Shown here one piece after another: positions 35,205 through 44,846 of a stretch of 64,000 bases of DNA. Every line of letters starts with the position of its first letter. Within the stretch, counting starts at the first letter, position 1. The stretch spans positions 114,984,979 to 115,048,978 of the forward strand of contig NC_081841.1 of the NCBI RefSeq assembly GCF_963259705.1, read 5' to 3'. The position numbers were made by a program, and so were the translations under genes. This stretch comes from Myotis daubentonii. Taxonomy: Eukaryota > Chordata > Mammalia > Chiroptera > Vespertilionidae. A model generated the notes under the pieces. That model was not told the DNA's origin. It did not search any database and saw only the letters and a program-made list of their open reading frames with translations.

Positions 35205-36569
35205 AAGAGGCTTCAGAGTCTCATCAGCTTTTAAAAATTCCAACTTGAAAAACAAAAAAGGGGGATGATGGAGAAATCACCTTCGGGTAGGCTGCACCTA
35301 GATTTAATCACTCTAAATTTTTTCACTTGTGATGCTAATGGAAAGACATCTATGGAGCTACATTGGTGTAAGAATAAAAGGAACAGTCCAGAGACCACCT
35401 GGGGCACGGTAAAGTGAAGTATGGTAATAATTAATTCAGGTAAAAACTATAAGTTTCATATGTCTTAGAAGGCACATTTTTCCTTTACCTGGGAAGGACA
35501 GCACAGCTGTGCCAAAGTCAGAAGGCTCCAGTTATCGTGTCAACTCAGTGTTCTGGAGACCCAAAACTGTAATTTAGATAACATGCCTAAGTTTAACCTA
35601 GGTTACCAAGGACTCTAGATAATGTGTTTACCCAAAACTGTATTTTGGATAGCATGCTGTCTCTGCTTCTGTAAATTGCTTTTTTTTGCTAACTAGGTTC
35701 CTTATTCCAAACCTTGAGACAGCCAGTTTAAAATTAAGTTGTCATGACCTAGAGCAAAGAATATTCTTACATGGTATTATTCTAAAAGTTTCATTAATAA
35801 TTTTTGATGCTTTACAACAGTATATTGTGCATTTATCCCAAACAAACTTACAAATTAATTATTTGACATGAAGGGATTTATTCCCTCCTGGGAAGGCGCT
35901 TAAGCATTCTGTATTGACCTCTTGATTTTTTTTTTTTTGCCAAGATGATTCCAATTGTCTACAGCTGTTACCTGAGCTCTCCGTTCAAGCTGGGATCATG
36001 AAAAGCTGGTACCATGGATCTGTCTCTTGCCCAATGGCATAAGCTGGGCCCTCTCTGGAGAAGAAACCTGGGTTCCCTATGATCAATGCCGGGGCCCCGC
36101 CAGCAGGCGAGGGGATCAAAAGGCAGTTGCTGGGCATGGAGGCCAGAGGGACATAGGTTAACAAGGAGACAGAACTGAACCTCACATCACCTTACTTGGC
36201 CCAGAGATGGTTGGTAGTCAAAGACGGGTAAGACCCCACAGGGTGGGGCAACCTCAGACAGGCACAGCCAGGGGCCAGTAGGAGAAAACTTGGGGTTCAA
36301 CAGAGGTGGGGCACAGATCCTCACCCCCCCCCAATGGTGCAGGGGCTTCAACATTCGACCCTTCTGAGGAAGGTCTCCTGTCCCCATGGCTGCTTTTTGC
36401 TTCCCATGCCCAGCCCAGATCAGGAACCAAATAACAGAAGAGACTTGGTCCAGCTGAAAATGGTACCCAGAAAAACGAAGGTGTAGTTTAACAGACTCTA
36501 AATTTAAATCTAGCCTAACAAACAGGAATGCTTAAGCCTCCTCAAGGACGTAAAGTGATCTTTTCAATT

Positions 36570-36940
36570 AATACTTACAGTATAAATTTAGATTATTGTT
36601 AGAATATTAAATTTGACAGTAAAATAGTTGTCAAGTTTTCAAATTAATTAAATTTGGCTAACTTGAAATAAGTAATTATTCAAATAGTATTAACCAAAAT
36701 TTTCATTTCATGGTAAAATTGCTTAACATTCAATGAACCTATAACAGTCATATTTTTGTGCAGAAAAAATAAAAATTTAAAGTTATCTAGACTGCATTAA
36801 AAAATTTTCCATAAGCCTCCTAAATAAATTAAAAAAAGGGAGATAGTGGAAGAATACCATGTAAGGAAAAATATCCTGTAACTAAATTACATCTAGAAAA
36901 TTTTTTTTTCTTCATTTGTAATGCTAACAGCAAGACACCC
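36570..36940 (+). pseudogene. Decayed, deleted second copy of the RNase H region
   Basis: Segments align in order with 34570-35360. 'gattattgttagaatattaa' parallels 'gattgttgttaaaatactaa'; 'cagtcatatttttgtgcag' parallels 'cagtcatacttctgtgcaa'; and the 'agactgcattaaaaaatttt' block parallels 'ggctgcattgcaaaatttt'. Both end in a G-rich tract and 'tgtaatgctaacagcaagac' / 'tgtgatgctaatggaaagac'. Internal deletions and stops remove the domain core. Confidence 0.75.
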
Positions 36941-37407
36941 ATGAAAAACATATGTGCTGTCAAAATAAGCCAAAGGAAAATCATTTAGGCAGATATAAAA
37001 AGGATCCCCCAAGTAAAATTTCCTTTATTAACCTTTGGTTGAAAATACGTTTGTATATTTTCAGAGAACAGCTCCAAGACCATGTGGATTCCTGCAACAA
37101 GGGGTACCGGAAAGAAACTGACCAGATTGCTCCAGCCACAAAGGTAGGAGAGACAGTTCAGAGATGGAGATGGTGAAGACGCCTTGCCATGCTAGCAGTC
37201 AGCAGCTGTGCGTCACTGCAGGGTGCCCAGGACCAAGCCAGAGAGGACCGGACCTGCATTTGTCCACCATCCAGAACCAGCATTTCATTGCTGGCATGTA
37301 CACATGAACTGTAGGACATTGAAACATGGACTCAGAACTGTTGGACATTGAAATTGGGACTTGTTCTTATATGTTTATTTCTGGTCTGCAGATAAAAGCC
37401 ATCTTAA

Positions 37408-37426
37408 GGAAAAAATAAGGGGGAGA
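37408..37426 (+). promoter_or_regulatory. Polypurine tract
   Basis: 'aggaaaaaataagggggaga' type purine run immediately before the 3' LTR, the plus-strand primer site of reverse transcription. Similar internal G-rich tracts at about 35258 and 36830 accompany the duplicated RNase H regions. Confidence 0.85.
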
Positions 37427-37840
37427 TGTGGGAAACTGTTTATTGCCACTATCTGATAAGCGTAGACAGAGACCACCCCCCCCCCCGAAGGCTGGGTGCC
37501 TTTGAAGCCCTAGCAAAGGTTGGAGCTAGGCGCCACCTCTGTTTGTCCAGACAGTGGTAGCTGAAACTACTCCCCCATTTATTATTATGGAAATCCTTGC
37601 TGATGGGCTAGTCTGCCTGTTGCAGGGGGTCACCTGCCTAAGGGCTATGCTATGGGTGCATCCCAGATCAATAAAAGCTTGGTGAGGCCTGAGCACGGAG
37701 GAAGTCCTTCAGGACTTGCCTGCCTGGTCCCCCAATATTGCAAAATTATCTCGTGTCTTTTTCTCTCATTTGTTGTGTGGCTCCTCTTTCAGATACCGAA
37801 CCCTACTCCATGCAGAACGTGGAGGGAGTCTTACTCAACA
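37427..37840 (+). repeat. 3' LTR
   Basis: Same boundaries as the 5' LTR (TGTGGG...CAACA) and the same AATAAA. A C-run replaces part of the 5' LTR sequence near 37475. The last third differs strongly from the 5' LTR. Confidence 0.92.
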
Positions 37841-37845
37841 ATGTG

Positions 37846-38363
37846 TCCTTGTAATTATGATGTGTCTTGATGTGGGTCTTTTTGGATTCATCTTGCTTGG
37901 TACTTGCTGTACTTGTGTGATTTTTTTCTTCCCCATATCAGGGAAGTTCTCTGTCATTATTTATTTAAATAGATTCTCTAATCCTTGCTGCTCTTCTTAT
38001 CCTTCTGGCACCCCTATTATACATATGTTACTTTGTTTCATATTGTCTCAAAGCTCCCTTCAGTTCTCCTCTTGTTTATTTTTTATTTTTTTCCTCCAGT
38101 TGGTGTTCAGATTTGGCTTGTTTCTCTACCTTATCCTCTAAGTTACTAATTCGGGCCACCGCTTCTTCTAGTCTACTGTTGAAATCTCCCATAGTGTTTT
38201 TTTTATTGTAGCTACATCCCTTCACTTTCAATCTGTGTTAGTTCCTTGTTCTGAGGTGGGTATCTCATAGACAACATATATATGGGTTGTGTTTTTTTAT
38301 CCATTTAGCCTCTCAAAGTCTTTAGATTGGAGCATTTAGTCAGTTTATATTTAAAGGTATTGA
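37846..38363 (-). mobile_element. Full-length minus L1, ORF1 segment
   Basis: L1 sequence resumes after the provirus: 'ttatgatgtgtcttgatgtg' is the antisense of the ORF1 region also seen in the HAL1s. ORF1 RRM and coiled-coil relics continue to 38363, where the Helitron run begins. Confidence 0.75.
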
Positions 38364-38509
38364 CTAGAGGCCCGATGCACAAAATTCATGCAAGGGGCTC
38401 GGCCCTAGCAGTCCATTGCAGCCCCGGCCAGCTCTAGCAACCCCAACATTGTCCGGAAGGTTCTTTGCTGTTTTGTCTAATTAGCATATTAGCTTTTTAT
38501 TATATAAGA
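38364..38509 (-). mobile_element. Short Helitron, first of four abutting
   Basis: A 146-bp element: reversed 3' end 'ctagaggcccgatgcacaaa' at 38364, reversed 5' end 'tttttattatataaga' ending 38509. The next Helitron's 3' end starts at the following base. Confidence 0.88.
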
Positions 38510-39560
38510 CTAGAGGCCCGGTGCACAAACATTTGTGCACTCGAGTGAGGTGGGGGGCTCCTCAGCCCGGCCTGTGCCCTCTCACAGTCTGGGACCCCTC
38601 GGTAGATAATGACCTGCTGGCAGAGGCCTGCTCCCGGGTGGCAGAAGGCAGGACCAATCCCTAGGTACTGCCTCTGGTCGGGCTAAGAGCAGGGCCAATT
38701 GGGGAGTTGGGGCACCACACCTTGTCATGCACAGAGCAGGGCAGATTGGGAGGTTGCGATGCCACCCTCAGTCACGCTCAGGGTAGGGCCGATTGGGGAG
38801 TTTGGAACCGACCCTGTCACACTCAAGGCAGGGTCGATGGGGAGATTGCGGCACCACCCCCTGTATCACACAGAGCAGGGACAATCAGGGGGTTGGAGCG
38901 CTGCCCCTGTCACGCACAGAGCATGGTCGATCAGGGGGTTGGGGAGCTCCTCCCTGTCACGCACAGAGCAGGGCCAATCAGGGGGTTGGGGAGCTTCCCC
39001 TTGTCATGCACAGAGCAGGGCCGATAGGGGAGTTGGGGCACTGCCCACTGTCACACACAGAGCAGGGCGGATGAGGGGGTTGGGGTGCCGCACCCTGTCA
39101 CACACAGAGCAGGACCCGTGGGAGGCGATTGGGGTGCCACCCTGTATCACCCACAGAGCAGGGCTGAACAGGGGGTTGGGGCCCCGCCACTGTTACACTC
39201 AGGGCAGGGCCAATGTAGAGGTTATGGCTCTACCCGGTCACACACAGAGCAGGGCCCATGAGGGGGATTGGGGTGCCGCACCCTGTCACACACAGAGCAG
39301 GGCCGATCAGTGGCTTGGGGCAACGCACCCTGTCACACACAGAGCCACAGGGCGATCAGGGGGTTGGGGCACCTTCCCCTGTCACGAACAGAGCAGGGTG
39401 GATAGGGAGGTTGTGGCCCCACCCCCTGTCACACACAGAGCTGCAGGGTGATCAGGAGGTTTGGGCGCTTCCCCTTGTCACGCTGATCCCGGTGCCGGGA
39501 AGCCTCCTGGCTCCGCTGATCCCGGTGCTCGGAGGCATATTACCCTTTTACTATATAGGA
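38510..39560 (-). mobile_element. Helitron B of composite (copy 1)
   Basis: Reversed 3' end 'ctagaggcccggtgcacaaa' with hairpin at 38510; reversed 5' end 'cttttactatatagga' ending 39560. The interior is mainly a minisatellite. It is homologous to 44847-45757 and 63752-64000. It abuts Helitron A at a junction shared by all three copies. Confidence 0.9.
38700..39475 (-). repeat. Minisatellite of about 60-75 bp units in Helitron B
   Basis: Ten or more diverged units built on 'cacacagagcagggccgatc' plus 'agggggttggggc'. The 250-codon ORF here (38699-39451) reads repeats only and is not conserved as protein in the copy at 44935-45600. Confidence 0.9.
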
Positions 39561-40200
39561 CAGAGGCGTGGTGCACGGGTGGTGGCTGGCTGGTTTGCCC
39601 TGAAGGGTGTTCTGGATCAGGGTGGGGGTCCCCCTTGGGTTCCTGGCCAGCCTGGATGAGGGGATGATGGCTGTTTGCAGCTGGTCACACACCTTTCAGG
39701 GTGGGGGTCACCACTGGGGTGCCTGCTCAGTCTGGGTGAGGGGCTGAGGGCTGTTTTCAGGCTGGCGGGTGACTGAAACTCCCAACTGCTCTTTTTTTTT
39801 TCTTTTTTCTTTTTTTTATTCTGGGCCAGCTTTAGTTCTGAGGCTTGGCTCCAGCTCTGAGGCCTTGGCTGCTGAAAGCAGGTATCTGGTTTGTTTGGGT
39901 TCTATAATCGAAACACTGTTTCAACTCCAGCTCTGAGATCTCGGCTGGCTGAAAGTAGGTTTCTAGGGTTTTGTTGAGCTTCGATATTTGTAACAATGTT
40001 TCAAACTGAAAGCTCAGAGGCAGGCGGGGAATGTTGCAGTCCTCCGTCACTGAAGCAAGCAAGCCTCATGTTAGCTTCAAGCTGCCTGGCTGCCGGCCAC
40101 CATCTTGGCTGGCAGTTAATTTGCATATCCCCCTGATTAGCCAATGGGAAGGGTAACAGAGGTACGGCTAATTACTATGTTTCTCTTTTATTAGATAGGA
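39561..40200 (-). mobile_element. Helitron A of composite (copy 1)
   Basis: A 640-bp Helitron with reversed 5' end 'ctcttttattagatagga' ending 40200. Its 3' end at 39561 is defective: minus-strand 'gcctctg' joins directly to 'tcctatatag' of B, one base short of CTAG. The interior holds two related units around 'acctgctttcagc' and a poly-purine stretch. The source of the interior is not recognised. Confidence 0.9.
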
Positions 40201-40494
40201 CTAGAGGTCCGATGCACAAAAATTTGTGCACTTTGGTGGGTCCCTCAGCCCAGCCTGTGCCCTCTCACAATCTGGGCCCTCTTGGGGGCCCCTTCCCCTG
40301 GCTCCTGGCACAAATTTTCCTCTGGCGCCCGGAACCCAGGCCTTTGCTCTTCGCTGGGAGGGGTCCCTGCAGTAGGTGAGGAGCTTAGCTCTTTTAAAAA
40401 TACTTCTGAATGTTTGGTAAATATCCCTGTAGGAATCTACTTTCTGAAACATGTTGGTTTTTAAGGGCTGATTTGGGTAATCAACAAAATGTAT

Positions 40495-40638
40495 GTTAAA
40501 ATCCTAATCCCCAGAACCTCAGAATGTACCTCAGAATGTATATAGAGATAAGATCTTTAAAGAGGGGATTACATTAAATTGAGGCAGTTCCAATGGGACC
40601 CTTAGCCCACCTCACTGAAGTCCTTATAAGAAGAGGAA
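40495..40638 (+). mobile_element. MaLR/MLT-like LTR fragment
   Basis: 'aatcctaatccccagaacct', 'gatctttaaagaggggatta' and 'gtccttataagaagaggaa' follow the wording and order of MLT1/MST LTRs. The fragment ends where the class II LTR starts at 40639. Confidence 0.6.
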
Positions 40639-40813
40639 TGTTGGGGTCCTGCCTCAGCAGGTCCATGGGTTCTCAAAGGTGTGGACAGAGTCGGTGAAGA
40701 AGGAATGACACAGAGGCAGTGTTCAGGTGATCATCATAGCCAGATTCTCTTTTTATTGTCCTCTTACATCTATTTTTATACTATTTGATCCTATAAGCAT
40801 GCCTCTATAAGCC
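40639..40813 (-). mobile_element. Truncated class II LTR
   Basis: Same family as the solo LTRs at 518 and 19375 ('aggtgtggacagagtcggtg', 'catagccagattctcttttt'). It is cut at 40813 where the TFPT retrocopy poly(A) begins. The rest of the LTR was not found on the far side of the retrocopy. Confidence 0.85.
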
Positions 40814-41742
40814 TTTTTTTTGCCGAGGAGAGCATGGGGTCTTTTTATTGGGGGGTCTGTCAAAGGGGGAGCTGGCTAGGGTGGGTAGGGCAGCTACTTG
40901 TCTGGCCCCCGAGAAACCCAAGTTGAGTCCAGAGCCTTGACCACTTTGAAGCCAAAGTCTTCCTCCACCTTTTTCTGCACGGGGGCCAGCTCAGGAGTCA
41001 ATGGGACTCCTGCCTGGCCCCCTTCCATTGGCACTCGCCGCCTCTTCCAACCCCTGGGCCCCTCACCAGGGGCCAGGCTGCTGGCTTCTGTGGGCGCTGG
41101 CGTCCTCCTGGGCAGGGACAGGCCCTCCTTCTCTGGAGGCTTGTTCTCAGAGTTGCCTGAGGTGGGAGTGTCTGTGCCCTGGCTGCCCTCGTCCTCCAGT
41201 AAGATGGTGAGCTGTCTGGCCCGGTAGTTGTTGCCGTAGGAGTCCAGCACCTTCATGAGGAACCTCCACTCCTGCTGGAGTCTCTGTGTTATCCTCTGTA
41301 CCTGATGGAGCCTGTTCAGGACTCGCTCATTCACCTGCTCAATCTCCCTGCAGCACCAATCCAGCGCCTGGTACTTCCTGCGATTGAGTTCCCGTTGGCG
41401 CTGCTGTTGCCGGCCTCAGGCTGCTTCCTCCTCTTCATCTCACTCCTGGAGGCTGGAGCTTCCCAGACACCCAGACACGAAATCCACCAGTCTCAAGCTC
41501 GCTCTCCAGGATGTGACCACCTGCGGTGCCAGCTCCCAGCCGGGAGGTGCTGAGAACTCCTTAAAGCCCACGCTGCCATGGACCCCTCTCTCTGCTCCAG
41601 CTCCATTTCTCCCTGGCTCCCGGTGCAGAACTTCCAACCTTGAAAGCCTCTAGTTTAAAGTGGCTTGCAAAACTACATGCCCATCAGATTTCACAGCCAG
41701 ACACCCAGGCCCCGGCCACTAAGCCTCCTGGGAGTTGTAGTT
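40814..41742 (-). pseudogene. TFPT: Processed pseudogene (retrocopy) of TFPT, the INO80-complex subunit (TCF3 fusion partner)
   Basis: The minus-strand frame 41334-40894 reads [39 protein letters not shown] and KVEEDFGF, and the part upstream reads [13 protein letters not shown] and REIEQV. These match TFPT as I know it. All exons are joined without introns. AATAAA (antisense at 40844-40849) is followed after about 22 bp by an 8-base poly(A) (T run 40814-40821), so this is an mRNA copy. It is inactive: a TAG replaces the Leu codon after SRGPDK (40894), CGA-to-TGA stops lie upstream of the open part (about 41425-41450), and there is a frameshift near the start codon (about 41570). The 5' region (41600-41742) holds 'actacaactcccag', a common promoter/5' UTR motif. 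Target duplication not clear. Confidence 0.9.
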
Positions 41743-41889
41743 CTCTATATCTGGCTTGCCTCCCTCGCCCCACCCCCAACCCAGTCCCAACTGAAAGGCC
41801 CTGCTTGCTGGTCTGACCCTGTGGCCAGGCATCTGAGTCACCTTGGGTCTTTATTCCTGTCCTGACACTGTGCCAGCTGACCATGGAGA

Positions 41890-42690
41890 CTCTCCTCTTG
41901 TGAGGCCCCTGGGTCTCCTTCTGGGTCTCAGCCCAGGCACCGGATCAAGTGCCCCAGCAGCAATGCAGCCCTGGCACCTGGGTCTCCTGCTGGGTCTCCT
42001 GCTGGGGCCTGGATGTGGCGCTCCCGGGGTCTCCTCAGCCTGGGCACCAGATTGTGTGCCCCAGCGGCAATGCAGACCCAGCACCTGGGTCTCCTTCTGG
42101 GTCTCCTTCTGGGGCCTGGCTGCATCACCCCCGGGGACCGGATCTCTTGCTCCAGCTGCGACTCAGCCCCGTGCCTGGGTCACCTTCTGGGTCTCCTGCT
42201 GGGGCCTGGCTGCATCGCCCAGATCGCATGCCCCAGCGGCGATGCAGCCCCGGCGCCTGGGTCTCCTCAGCCCAGGCACCGGATTGCATTCCCCAGCGGC
42301 AACGCAGCCCAGGAGCCTGTGTCTCCTTCTGGGTCTCCTACTGGGGCTTGGCTGCGGTGCCCCTGGAGACCTGATTGTGTGCCCCAGCTGCAACACAGCC
42401 CCAGGCCCTGGGTCTCCTCAGCCTGGGAACCGGATCACGTGCCCCAGCAGCAATGCAGCCCCGGCGCCTGGGACTCCTTCTGGGTCTCCTGCTGGGGCCT
42501 GGCTGTGTCTCAGGGATTGCATGCCCCAGCGCCTGGGTCTCCTTCTGGGTCTCCTCAGCCTGGGCACCGGATCTGGTGCCCCAGAGGCAATGCAGCCCTG
42601 GCGCCTGGGTCGCCTTCTGGGTCTCCTGCTGGGGCCTGGCTGTGTTGCCCCTGGGGTCCAGATGGTGTCCCCAGGCAGCTATGCAGCCCA
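41890..42690 (-). repeat. GC-rich minisatellite of about 60-105 bp units
   Basis: Nine or ten variable units share 'gccccagcggcaatgcagcc', 'ggcgcctgggtctcc' and 'tgctggggcctggctg'. Overlapping ORFs in several frames (largest 41843-42976, 377 codons) are repeat-driven and have no recognisable domain. Confidence 0.9.
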
Positions 42691-43136
42691 GCCTCTGGCC
42701 CCGCCTCTGGTTGTTCTCCCATCACTGGTGATCAGTGATCTGAGAAGCCAGGCAGGGCAGGGAGGAGACAGACATCCACCTCTTCCCTGCCCCACCCAGC
42801 TTCTCCGATTAATGGCCCAGGGCTGGCAAAGGCAGCCAGGTTCTCCTATCACAGAAGCCAGCAAAGGCGGCCTGGCTTCTCCGAGCAAAGGCAGCTGGGT
42901 TCTCTGGCTCTTGGCTGCCACCTGGGTTTCTGATTGCAGTCAGCAGCAGGCGGCTTCTTCCCTCCTTCCCTTTTAGCCTCCCAGCATTGCACCTATGTAT
43001 GCAAATTAACCACCATCTTTGTTGGCGGTTAACCACCATCTTGGCTGGCAGTTAATTTGCATATCGCCTGGATTAGCCAATGGGAAGGGTAGCAAAGTTA
43101 TGGTTAATTACCATGTTTCTCTTTTATTAGTGTAGA

Positions 43137-44197
43137 TAGGTACTTTTGGAGGACCCTTAGTCTGAATTCTTTTTCTAACATATTGCATGCCTCCTTTTCA
43201 CTTAGCTCTTTTTCTGGCAATTCGTCCTTTTCATTCCTTTGGGGTTTTTTTGTCTCTCCATTTTTGCTCTTACTGAAGGATCTCCCCTTTAAGGAGGTGG
43301 GGCCTCTGAAGTAGAGCCAGCCACCGCAGGACTGTTTGCAATGAAAGCAGAGGCTGCCCAGCTAAACAAGACTGGCCTGCCTGCCCCCAAAGGTCCTGCA
43401 AGATCTAACTGTCCTTCACTCACATACACACACACACACACACCCCACAAGTCCACACAGTCCCCTCTTGCTCCCTCCCTGACTCACTGACACATGCTCT
43501 CTCCCTCACTGCCGTCATCTTCCTACCTTTGTAGTTGGGTCTGGAGTGTTATTGACTCATTTGTGGATGGAGTCTCCTCTCCCTGTGTCTGGTTTTGTGG
43601 TTCACTCTTTACTACATTGACCAAACAGGACAAAATGCAACTCGACAAGACGCAACACAAAAAGAACAAAACACAAATGTACTCATGACACCAATAACTC
43701 CAATGTAAGTGACCACCAGAGAAAAGAGAATTAGGGGAGAGAAAAGAGAGCACAGATGATGTCAAGAAGAGAAACATGGTAAGAGAGAAAGGAAAAAGAA
43801 GATAAAAATGAAAGAGGAAACTAAAATATATATGTGGGGAGAAAACACCACAGAACAAACAGATAAACCAAAAAATGCAAACACTAAACACCCAGAAAAG
43901 AGGGTGAGAGCACAATCTGTAGTGGCTGAGCTTATATACAGAAAGTAAGGTTAAGGAATTGGATGAATATGGGGAGGACCTCAGTTCAATAGAGAGGAAG
44001 TAGACAGAGGATGAGGGGATAAGAAGAAAGAGAAAGAGAAACAAGAAAAAAATTTTAAAGAATTAATTTTTTAAAAAATAGGATAAAGTAAAAATATATA
44101 TATAAAAAATAGAATAATGAAAAATTAATCCAGACAAAGTAAAATAAACAAACAAAAAAATTAAGAAAAAGAATAAAAAAGAGAGATACCAAAATAA
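43137..44197 (-). mobile_element. Full-length minus L1, 5' UTR segment
   Basis: Sequence between the two Helitron blocks. It is flanked by L1 ORF1 relics on one side and by the matching segment at 45758-46925 on the other. It is purine-rich (plus strand) from 43690 and has a short (CA)n near 43425-43442. Its identity as L1 5' UTR is inferred from position and total length. Confidence 0.55.
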
Positions 44198-44846
44198 GCC
44201 TATCTAATAAAAGAGAAACATGGTAATTAGCCATACCACCGCTACCCTTCCCATTGGCTAATCAGGGCGATATGCAAATTAACTGCCAGCCAAGATGGCA
44301 GCTGGCAGCCAGGCAGCTTGAAGCTAACATGAGGCTTGCTTGCTTCAGTGACGGAGGAAACCAACGCTCCCTGCCTGCCTTGCCGGCCTCTGAGCTTGCA
44401 GTTCGACACATTGTTACAAATATAGAATCTAAACAAACTCCAGAAACCTGCTTTCAGCCACCCCAGATCTCAGAGCAGGAGTTGAAACAGTGTTTCGATT
44501 ATAGAACCCAAACAAACCAGATACCTGCTTTCAGCAGCCAAGGCCTCAGAGCTGGAGCCAAGCCTCAGAACTAAAGCTGGCCCAGAATAAAAAAAAGAAA
44601 AAAGAAAAAAAAAAGAGCAGTTGGGAGTTTCAGTCACCCGCCAGCCTGAAAACAGCCCTCAGCCCCTCAACCAGACTGGCCAGGTACCCCAGTGGTGACC
44701 CCCACCCTGAAGGGTGTGTGACCAGTTGCAAACAGTCATCATCCCCTCGCCCAGGCAGGCCAGACACCCCAGTGGGGAGCCCCACCCTGATCCAGGACAC
44801 CCTTCAGGGCAAACCAGCTGGCCCCCACCCATGCACCAGGCCTCTA
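44198..44846 (+). mobile_element. Helitron A of composite (copy 2)
   Basis: Starts '(g)cctatctaataaaagag', with the same interior as 39561-40200 (aagatggcagctggcagcc; two 'acctgctttcagc' units). It ends 'ccaggcctcta', lacking the final G, and runs straight into B at 44847. The 106-codon ORF at 44254 shares a short C-terminal stretch with an ORF in copy 1 but not its start, so coding is unlikely. Confidence 0.9.

Larger units (their letters stand above)
40201..43136 (-). mobile_element. 2.9-kb Helitron-bounded segment carrying a TFPT retrocopy
   Basis: The reversed 3' end 'ctagaggtccgatgcacaaa' with hairpin at 40201 and the reversed 5' end 'ctcttttattagtgtaga' ending 43136 (next base T) bound 2936 bp. 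The 5' 150 bp match the 5' end of Helitron A (ccaatgggaagggtag; ccgccaaagatggtgg type). Inside, from the 3' side: about 280 bp of Helitron sequence, a MaLR-like LTR piece, a class II LTR piece, a processed TFPT copy, and a GC-rich minisatellite. This is either one Helitron with captured host DNA or a Helitron later invaded by these pieces. Confidence 0.75.

Noticed and set aside
38699..39451. 250-codon plus-strand ORF
   Set aside because: It lies antisense through the Helitron B minisatellite and the homologous array at 44935-45600 does not preserve it.
38700..39475. CRISPR-like regular repeats
   Set aside because: Repeat units are contiguous and diverged without unique spacers, and this is a mammalian Helitron minisatellite.
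39561..40200. Helitron A interior as a captured NUBPL fragment, as reported for some bat Helitrons
   Set aside because: The translated interior shows no resemblance to NUBPL that I can recognise.
40894..41334. A functional TFPT gene
   Set aside because: No introns, a poly(A) tail, several stops and a frameshift show a processed pseudogene.
41843..42976. 377-codon ORF, plus overlapping ORFs in other frames
   Set aside because: It reads a GC-rich minisatellite. Several frames are open at once, the residues are repeats of the unit, and no domain is recognisable.
44254..44574. 106-codon ORF in Helitron A sharing a C-terminal stretch with an ORF at 39832-40062
   Set aside because: The shared part simply reflects DNA homology. 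Starts and upstream frames differ between copies, and no protein family was recognised.
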